Source: Hymenobacter gummosus
GTDB lineage: Bacteria; Bacteroidota; Bacteroidia; Cytophagales; Hymenobacteraceae
DNA length: 64,000 bases
Assembly (NCBI RefSeq): GCF_003970915.1
Contig: NZ_RXOF01000003.1
Coordinates: 62,001-126,000 of the forward strand
Direction: 5' to 3'
The position numbers were made by a program, and so were the translations under genes. The notes under the pieces are model-generated. The model ran no database searches. It saw only the letters and a list, made by a program, of their open reading frames with translations, and was not told the DNA's origin. Of the stretch, positions 54,139 to 61,000 are shown in pieces; the stretch's first letter is position 1; every line of letters begins with the position of its first letter.

Positions 54139-55218
54139 CTACCGCACGGGGGCGGGCGCCGGGGTGGCGGCCTTGATGTCCACCAGTTCCACGTCGAAGC
54201 GCAGAATGGCGTGGGGCGGAATGTCGGCGCCGGCGCCGCGGGCACCGTAGCCCAGGCTTGAGGGAATCAGCAGCACGGCTTTGCTGCCCTTGCTGAGCAA
54301 GGCAATACCCTCGTCCCAGCCGGGAATAACCGAGCCCACGCCCAGCGGAAATTCAATGGGCTGGCCCCGCTTAAGCGAGGAATCAAACTCTTTGCCGTCG
54401 AGCAAGGTACCGCGGTAGTGCACCGCCACGATTTCTCCTTTGGCGGGCCGGGCGCCGCTGACGGGCTGCGTGATAATATAGTACAGGCCCGAGGCTGTTT
54501 TCTGGGCCTGGAGGCTGTTTTTCTGCAGATATTCCTGAATCAGCTTGTCGTCGATGGGCTTCTGCTTTTCATCAGCCAGATTGGCCTTGGCTTGCATGGC
54601 TTCCATCAGCTTTTGCTGGGCGGCCATAGCCTCGGCCTGGCTCTGGATGGCGGCCACTTTCACCAGCAGGCGCATGGTGTTGCCGTGGCGCTTGACCACC
54701 GCCGGGGCGGGCTGGCCGGTGGTCTTCAACGACAGGGAATCGGCGTTGAAGCGAAACACGGCCGAGTCGCCGGCTTGCAGCAGGGAAATGGCCTCCTCCA
54801 AGCCGCCCTTGACGGTCACGGTCTGCAGCGGCACGCGCACCGGGAAGCCCATCTGCTGCCTGCGCGACTGGAACAGCACCGAGTCCTTGGCCGTGCGGTA
54901 CTCCACGTGCAGGGCCATGATCTGGCCCACGCGCTTGGCATAGGCCGCCGCGGCCGCGGCCGGCACCAGGGCGGGCTGGCGCACGTAGCGCCCATTCACG
55001 CGCTTGTAGATGCGGTACTCCGTGCCCGACTTCAGGCGGTTGTAGGCCGGCGGGGTTGCCGGCGCCGCCTTGGCCGGGGCGGGTTTGGCTGCCGTGGGCT
55101 TTTTCGGGGCGGGCTTGGTTTGGGTGGGCTTGGTCTGAAAAGCCAGCAGGGCGCTCAGGCCCAGACAGGCCAGCAGGGCGCCGGCCGGGCGGGTCCGGCG
55201 GGTCATTGTCGTCGACAT
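54139..55218 (-). CDS. FKBP-type peptidyl-prolyl cis-trans isomerase, exported
   Basis: 359 residues from the ATG at 55218. A membrane-targeting N-terminus (ALLACLGLSALLAFQTKP) is followed by a Lys/Pro/Ala-rich linker (~residues 28-60). Residues ~95-200 look like a degenerate FKBP-like domain (LHVEYRTAKDSVLFQSRR ... LEEAISLLQAGDSAVFRF). Residues ~245-350 are a complete FKBP domain (VAVHYRGTLLDGKEFDSS, GSVIPGWDEGIALLSKGSKA, SSLGYGARGAGADIPPHA, LRFDVELVDI). It assists folding of envelope proteins. Confidence 0.93.
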   Translation of the reverse strand: MSTTMTRRTRPAGALLACLGLSALLAFQTKPTQTKPAPKKPTAAKPAPAKAAPATPPAYNRLKSGTEYRIYKRVNGRYVRQPALVPAAAAAAYAKRVGQIMALHVEYRTAKDSVLFQSRRQQMGFPVRVPLQTVTVKGGLEEAISLLQAGDSAVFRFNADSLSLKTTGQPAPAVVKRHGNTMRLLVKVAAIQSQAEAMAAQQKLMEAMQAKANLADEKQKPIDDKLIQEYLQKNSLQAQKTASGLYYIITQPVSGARPAKGEIVAVHYRGTLLDGKEFDSSLKRGQPIEFPLGVGSVIPGWDEGIALLSKGSKAVLLIPSSLGYGARGAGADIPPHAILRFDVELVDIKAATPAPAPVR

Positions 55219-55358
55219 CAACTAAAAGGAATGAGCCGACAAGATAGCCGGTCGGGCCAGAAAAGCCCCGGAACCAGCCGAGCCGACGCCAGGTCCCTCC
55301 CCCGGCGGCTCGGGCGCGTCAGGTACTGGCCGGCAGGGTAGCCGCAGCGGCCGGGCCG

Positions 55359-55399
55359 GAAAAGCAAAAGGCCCTCCAGCGTGCTGCTGAAGGGCCTTT
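55359..55399 (-). terminator. terminator of tRNA-Asp copy 2
   Basis: Same hairpin as at 53821-53861, here with all pairs except one G-T, followed by TGCTTTTCC on the minus strand. Confidence 0.75.
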
Positions 55400-55478
55400 G
55401 CGGTCCGGACGGGACTCGAACCCGCGACCTCCGCCGTGACAGGGCGGCATTCTAACCGACTGAACTACCGAACCAGGT
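55360..55478. repeat. 119-bp duplicated tRNA-Asp block, copy 2
   Basis: Second copy of 53822-53940. The flanks are unrelated beyond the block, although both copies have their own TACCTTTG box upstream. Confidence 0.9.
55401..55474 (-). tRNA. tRNA-Asp (GTC)
   Basis: 74 bases, identical to the copy at 53863-53936. Anticodon loop CTGTCAC, anticodon GTC. Confidence 0.97.
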
Positions 55479-55513
55479 TTGCAATTTGCCGGGGCGTTTC
55501 CCCGATTGCGATG

Positions 55514-55521
55514 CAAAGGTA
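55514..55521 (-). promoter_or_regulatory. -7 promoter box (TACCTTTG) of tRNA-Asp copy 2
   Basis: Exact TAnnTTTG match on the minus strand, 39 bases before the tRNA; CTTG lies 21 bases further upstream as a weak -33 box. Confidence 0.75.
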
Positions 55522-55666
55522 GGGGGCGGATTTGGCCTGCTGCAAGCCCTGGGCAAAAGTTTTTTACCAAATCGTTACCAACTCGACCGTTCTGGCTGAT
55601 TGCCAACCACAAAATTTTTCGCCGCCGGCCCCGAAAATTGCCGGCGCATGCTTGGCGCGCGTCGCT

Positions 55667-55674
55667 TACCTTTG
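55667..55674 (+). promoter_or_regulatory. -7 promoter box (TACCTTTG) of accA
   Basis: Exact TAnnTTTG match 62 bases before the accA ATG. Confidence 0.75.
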
Positions 55675-55736
55675 CCCTCCCCCATTTTCCACCGTTAAGA
55701 ACAACTGGGCGACGGCCGCGCGCCGCCCGTTTGCTT

Positions 55737-56687
55737 ATGCTGCTCGACTTCGAACAACCCATTGCCGCCCTGGAGGGCAAGCTCCGCGAGATGCAGAAAC
55801 TGGCCCAGGAAAGCCAGGTCGACGTGTCGGAAGCCGTGGAGGCGCTGGAAACCAAAATCCGCGCCCTCAAGAAAGAAACCTACGCCAACCTCACCCGCTG
55901 GCAGCGCGTGCAGCTCTCGCGCCACCCCGACCGCCCCTACACCCTCGACTACATCGAGGGCATGAGCCAGAAGTTCGTGGAGCTGCACGGCGACCGGACC
56001 GTGGCCGACGACAAGGCCATGGTGGGCGGGTTTGCCGAACTGGACGGGCGCACCGTCATGTTTATCGGGCAGCAGAAGGGCCGCAACACCAAGCAGCGGC
56101 AGCTGCGCAACTTCGGCATGCCCAACCCCGAGGGCTACCGCAAGGCCCTGCGCCTGATGAAGCTGGCCGAGAAGTTCGGCAAGCCCATCGTGACGCTCAT
56201 CGACACGCCGGGCGCCTTCCCGGGCCTGGAGGCTGAGGAACGCGGGCAGGGCGAGGCCATTGCCCGCAACCTCAAGGAAATGTTCATGCTGAAGGTGCCC
56301 GTTATCTGCATCATCATCGGCGAGGGCGCCTCGGGCGGGGCCCTGGGCATTGCCATCGGCGACCGGGTGCTGATGCTGGAAAACACCTGGTACTCGGTGA
56401 TTTCGCCCGAGTCGTGCTCCAGCATCCTGTGGCGCTCCTGGAACTACAAGGAGCAGGCTGCCGAGGCGCTGAAGCTCACCGCCACCGACATGCTCAAGGC
56501 TGGCCTCGTGGACGGCATCGTGAAGGAGCCGCTGGGCGGGGCCCACACCGACCCGGACAAGATGATTCAGACGCTGAAAAAGACCCTCATCAAAACCCTG
56601 GACGAGCTGGACACCCTGCCCGCCGACGAGCGGATTTCGCAGCGCATCGACAAGTTCAGCCGCATGGGCGTGGTCGTGGAGGCGTGA
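55737..56687 (+). CDS. accA: acetyl-CoA carboxylase carboxyltransferase subunit alpha
   Basis: 316 residues from the ATG at 55737. It makes malonyl-CoA with AccD, the first step of fatty acid synthesis. Coiled N-terminus ([20 protein letters not shown]), then [71 protein letters not shown], and [20 protein letters not shown] (oxyanion/CoA site). Length is typical. Single gene ending near a palindromic repeat and a bidirectional terminator. Confidence 0.97.
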   Translation: MLLDFEQPIAALEGKLREMQKLAQESQVDVSEAVEALETKIRALKKETYANLTRWQRVQLSRHPDRPYTLDYIEGMSQKFVELHGDRTVADDKAMVGGFAELDGRTVMFIGQQKGRNTKQRQLRNFGMPNPEGYRKALRLMKLAEKFGKPIVTLIDTPGAFPGLEAEERGQGEAIARNLKEMFMLKVPVICIIIGEGASGGALGIAIGDRVLMLENTWYSVISPESCSSILWRSWNYKEQAAEALKLTATDMLKAGLVDGIVKEPLGGAHTDPDKMIQTLKKTLIKTLDELDTLPADERISQRIDKFSRMGVVVEA

Positions 56688-56712
56688 TTAGGTGATTAGG
56701 TGATTAGGTGCC
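56684..56712 (+). repeat. tandem GTGATTAG repeat
   Basis: Three tandem GTGATTAG units followed by GTG, overlapping the accA stop codon. It resembles other AT-richer iterated intergenic repeats here. Confidence 0.7.
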
Positions 56713-56733
56713 TACGGCTGCCGGATGAAAAAA

Positions 56734-56770
56734 CAGAACGTCATCCTGAGCTTGCGAAGGACCTTCCTCT
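56734..56770 (+). repeat. CAGAACGTCAT-type dispersed repeat, copy 1
   Basis: CAGAACGTCATCCTGAGC followed by a GCGAAGGACCTT-like segment. A diverged copy lies inverted at 57963-57999, so the pair brackets the ADP-ribosylglycohydrolase gene. Confidence 0.65.
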
Positions 56771-56809
56771 AGCCCTGGACCAGCCAACCAGCACAGTTCC
56801 CAACAAAGC

Positions 56810-56846
56810 AAGCGGCCCCGCAGCAGTTGCGGGGCCGCTTCTTTTT
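56810..56846. terminator. bidirectional rho-independent terminator
   Basis: Perfect 13-bp stem (56810-56822 with 56828-56840), then CTTTTT, between convergent accA and the ADP-ribosylglycohydrolase gene. Confidence 0.85.
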
Positions 56847-57828
56847 AGCTGACCGCGGCGGCCATGCGGGCCGCCAAGTCTTCAATATCAGCGCGGCGGG
56901 CCAGGGCCTGCAGCCACTCGGGCGGAATGGCCTGCTCGCCGTAGTAGAGGCCGGCCAGGCCGCCGGTGACGGCGCCGGTCGTGTCGGTGTCCTCGCCCAG
57001 GTTGACGGCGGCTAGCACGGTTTCGGCGTAGCTGTCATAGCGCAGCAGGCACCAAAGGGAGGCTTCCAGCGTGTGCAGTACGTAGCCTGAGCCGCTGATT
57101 TCGTCTTCGCGGTACTGCGGCAGGGGCAGGATTTCGTAGTCGCCGTGGGGCTGCTGCAGGATGCGGTGGAAACGGTGCTGCTCGGCCAGTAGCACCGGGT
57201 CGGTAGCAATGGTTTGCGAAACAATCTGCCGCGTGGCTTCAAAAGCGACGTGCTTTTTTGCGCCTAGCAGCAGCTGACGGGCCATTTCTAAGTAGATAAA
57301 GCAGCCCAGCACGGAGCGCGGGTGGGCGTGCGTTAGGCTTGATACCTCGCGGGCCTGTTGCAGCCGCTCAGTCACAGGTTGGTTTCGCGTGTGGAAGGCC
57401 AGCGGCAGAATGCGCATCAGGGAGCCATTACCGTTGCTGTATTCATCGGTGCCGCCGGCCAGCAGCGGCGGCGTACCCCGGTGAAAGCGCCGCAGGGCTT
57501 CGGCTGTGGCCACGCCCACGTCGAACACCTGACCATGCGGAGTCCAGTAGCCGTGTTCATACCAGTTGACGCAGCGGCGGCCCAGGTCGTCCAAGTCGTA
57601 GCCGCGGCTAAGGCTTTCGGCCAGGCAGAACGTGAGCGAGGCGTCGTCGGACCAGGTGCCGGCGGGCTGGTGGTGGGTGCCGTATTCGCGCATGTTCACA
57701 ACGGGGTCGATTTTGCGGCGGGCGCGGCTTTCAAACTCCACCGGCACGCCGAGGGCGTCGCCGACGGCCAGGCCCAGCAGGGCGGCGCGGATTTGGGTTT
57801 CGAGGGTGGATGGGGAGTTGGTGGGCAT
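56845..57828 (-). CDS. ADP-ribosylglycohydrolase family protein
   Basis: 327 residues, all-alpha fold. It begins with the family motif RAALLGLAVGDALGVPVEF. Metal ligands are visible in GTWSDDASLTFCLAESL (Thr/Ser-Asp-Asp) and NLGEDTDTTGAVTGGLAGL near the C-terminus. It removes ADP-ribose from proteins or small acceptors (DraG/ARH-like) in the cytoplasm; target unknown. No ADP-ribosyltransferase partner lies nearby. Flanked by an inverted pair of dispersed repeats. Confidence 0.92.
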   Translation of the reverse strand: MPTNSPSTLETQIRAALLGLAVGDALGVPVEFESRARRKIDPVVNMREYGTHHQPAGTWSDDASLTFCLAESLSRGYDLDDLGRRCVNWYEHGYWTPHGQVFDVGVATAEALRRFHRGTPPLLAGGTDEYSNGNGSLMRILPLAFHTRNQPVTERLQQAREVSSLTHAHPRSVLGCFIYLEMARQLLLGAKKHVAFEATRQIVSQTIATDPVLLAEQHRFHRILQQPHGDYEILPLPQYREDEISGSGYVLHTLEASLWCLLRYDSYAETVLAAVNLGEDTDTTGAVTGGLAGLYYGEQAIPPEWLQALARRADIEDLAARMAAAVS

Positions 57829-57962
57829 AGATGTGGCGGGCGGTTAATCGGCGGGAAGGTAGAACGAGCAGTTGGGAAAGTTGTGGAACGAGTACGCCGT
57901 GAGTCGGCGGGCCGGCCTTGGGCTCTGCGGTCCAAGGCTGTTGATTACTATTCAGCATCAAC

Positions 57963-57999
57963 ACGCGAGATTCTTCGCTGCGCTCTGAATGACGTTCTG
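57963..57999 (-). repeat. CAGAACGTCAT-type dispersed repeat, copy 2 (inverted)
   Basis: On the minus strand it reads CAGAACGTCATTCAGAGCGC and then GCGAAGAATCTCGCG, matching the family of 56734-56770 with substitutions. Confidence 0.6.
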
Positions 58000-58018
58000 C
58001 TGGGCCTCTTTAACCAAG

Positions 58019-58049
58019 AAAAAAGCCCGCCGGAAACCGGCGGGCTTTT
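58019..58049 (-). terminator. rho-independent terminator of the macroglobulin gene
   Basis: 13-bp stem (58021-58033 with 58037-58049), loop AAA. Read on the minus strand the hairpin is followed by TTTTTTCTTGG. Confidence 0.88.
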
Positions 58050-58069
58050 CAGCAAACGGATGGTCCCTC

Positions 58070-61000
58070 CTACTGTACCACCGTTTGCTTGCTGTCGGTG
58101 CGGCCGAACTTGGTGGGGAAGTACACCAGCTCGGCTTTGGCGGGATTCAGGGTGTAGCGGCCGCGGTAGCGCGGCTGCAGGCTGATGCGGAAGGTGTGGC
58201 GGCCCACGGGCAGGTGGTCGAGGAAGATGCCGGTCTGGTGGCGCAGGTACTCGCGGTGCACCTCGTAGCCGTTGGCGGGGGCCTTGGGGCCGTAGGAGCA
58301 GCCGGCCGGAATGGGCACTTCCACCAGCACGTAGCGGGCCTCGGCCTTCACGTCGACCGAAACCAGCAGCTCGGCGGGCTGGCCGGCTTTCAGGCTCACG
58401 CGGCGGCCCGATTGGCCGGCCAGGGTGGTCGTCACCGCAAAGTCGCCCTGCCGGGCCGCGGGGGCGGGGTTCCAGAAGCTCTGGTAGGCGGTGGCGTACA
58501 CGGGCTGCAGGCCTTCCTTGCGCAGGCTGAGCGGGGCCGCGGCGGCGGGCAGCGTTGTCTCGAAGGGCATCTGCTTCTCCCCGATTTCCTGCGGCTGGCC
58601 GCCGCCGAGCGTCACGCGGGCGGCCACGGTGCCGCGGCCGGGGGCAAACAGGTCGGGGCCGATGGTTTCCAGAATCTGGGCGGCCTCGTAGGTGCTGCGC
58701 CAGTGGCCGGCGCGGCGCAGCCCCAGCAAATACACCCGCAGGCGCGTCAGCTCGGCCTCGTGCCCGCCTTCCCGGCGCAGGATGCGGTAGGCCAGCAGGG
58801 AGCTGCCCACCCGGTTGTCGAGCAGGTAGCGGTAGTAGGCGCCGGGCTGCAGGGTATCGGCGTAGTACACGCCGCCGAGCTGGGTGCGCAGACGGTAGCG
58901 GCGCAGGGTATCGAGCTGGTAGGGCTGCTGCAGCTGCTGGCGCAGCTCCGTCAGGGCCAGGTACCGGTCGAGGGGCTGGCGGCCGCGCTGCAGCCGGGCG
59001 AGGCGGCGCAGGTAGGTGGCAAAGCCGGTGGGGCTCTGCAGCTGGTGGAGCAGGCGCAGGAGGCGCAGCACGTCGTCGGGGAAGTAGAAATCGGGGTTCT
59101 TGGGCCGGGCGGCAGCGGCTTCGGCCCGGCTCAGCTCCTCGTCGAGGCGGCGGCCCAGGAAGTCGAGCAGCTCGGCCTGGTCGAGCTTCACCGCGTAGCC
59201 GGCCGTGCGCGCTTCCAGCAGGGCTTCGACGACGTGCGTGCTGGCCCAGTAGCTCACGGGCGAAGTGGGCCAGGTGCCCCAGAGGCGGCTGTCCTTGTAG
59301 CGGCCGGCCAGCAGCTTGCGAATGAGGTAGTTTACGGCCTTATCCCCCCCAAACTCCTCCCCCATAGCCACGCGGATGCGCCGTTCCAGCAGCAGGGCCT
59401 TGAGCTTGGAGGCGGCCTGCTCGTTGCAGAGGTAGGCGTAGGCCTGCACGTGCTGGATTTCCGACAGCAAGGCCGGTATCGGGTCGGTTTCCAGCCGCAG
59501 CGTAACGGGGCCGCGCTGGGCGTCGAAGGCGGGCAGCTGCACGGTGGTATCGGGAGCGGTGAGGGTGAGGAAGCTGCCCGTGCGCTCCAGCGTGCCGGCC
59601 GGCAGGATGGGCACCGGGCGCTGCTCCCCGTCCTGGTAGCCGGCGGCGCCCGTCAGCCCGAAGCTCAGCAGCAGCGAGTCGCCGGGCGTGGCCGGGGCCA
59701 CGAGGGTGAGCGTGTCGACCACGGCGCCGGCCACGCGGTGCTGCTGCCGGCGCACTTCGGCCCCGCCGACGCGGAAGCTGGTAGCCACCCGGGCCGTGTC
59801 GGGCAGGTAATTCAGGGTCTTACCAATAATCTGGGTTTGGTCGCCGGCCACCAGGAAGCGGGGCACGGCCAGCTCGGCGCGCAGCGTCTTGAAGGAGCGC
59901 AGCAGCCCGGCCGCCGAGCCGGTGCGGCCGTGGTTGTCGGAGCCGAGCACGAAGCTGTGCCAGCCGGTCACGTCGTCGGGCAGGGTGACGGTGGTGCGGG
60001 CCTGGCCGCGGGCGTCGGTGACGAGCGTGGGCCGCCACCAGCCGTAGTCGGAGAAGCGGCGGCGCAGGGCCAGGCGCGGGTCTTGTCCTCCGGCAGCCTC
60101 CAGGTCGGCGGGGGCCGCTACCAGGTCGGATTTGGTGGTGATGAGGATGACGCCATTGGCGCCGCGGGCGCCGTAAACGCCCGTGGCCGCCGCGTCTTTC
60201 AGGGTGGTAATGTTGGCAATAGTGGCCGGGTCGAGGTCTTCCAGCCGGCCGTTGAAGGGCAGCCCATTGAGGATCAGCAGCGGCTGGGCGCTGCCCGTCA
60301 GAGAATTGGCGCCCCGGATGCGGATGTTGGCGGAACTGGCAACCGATACGCCGGCCACCCGGCCCTGCAGGCTGCTAGTTGAATAGGAAGCCGTCAGGCT
60401 GGAGCGGCTCACGGTGCCGTAGCCGACCACCACCACTTCCGACAGCTGCTTGGTATCGGCCGACAGGCCCGCGTTCAGCACGGAGCCCCCAATCCGCCGC
60501 TCCACGGTCACGTAGCCGACGCTGGAAACGCTCAGCGTAGTGGCCTCGGGCGGTACCTGCAGCGAGTAGGTGCCATCGGCCATGGTAGAAGTGCCGGTGG
60601 TGGTGCCTTTCACCATGATGGTCACGCCCGGTATGCCTTCCCCGGTGCTGTTGTCGATGATTTTGCCGCTGATGGTCGACCAGCCCGGCTGCACTACGGC
60701 GGGTTGGGTGGCCCGAATGACGCGGTGCTCTTCCCGGGCGGGCGCGGCAGCCGTTGGGCGCGGCACGCGCTGGCGCACCAGCCGGCCGATGCGGCGGCTC
60801 AGCGCCCCGGGCTTCTGCCAGTCGGCGGCGCGCAGCTGCAGGTAGGTGGTGCCGCCGGGCTGCACCGTCACCAGCTCGGCGGGAACCCAGCAGGCGCTGT
60901 CGGCGCGGAGCACGGCCACGCGGTAGCGGCCGGGCGGCAGGGCGTGCACGGTGGGCAGCCCGGCCAGCAGGCGCAGGAATTTGGGCTGATCGGGGCGGGT

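Noticed and set aside
56684-56712. Tandem GTGATTAG units as a CRISPR remnant
   Set aside because: Units are 8 bases without spacers and no cas genes are present.
57989-60382. 797-residue plus-strand open frame opposite the macroglobulin gene
   Set aside because: Gly/Ala/Gln-rich shadow of the coding strand; the minus-strand protein has clear domains.
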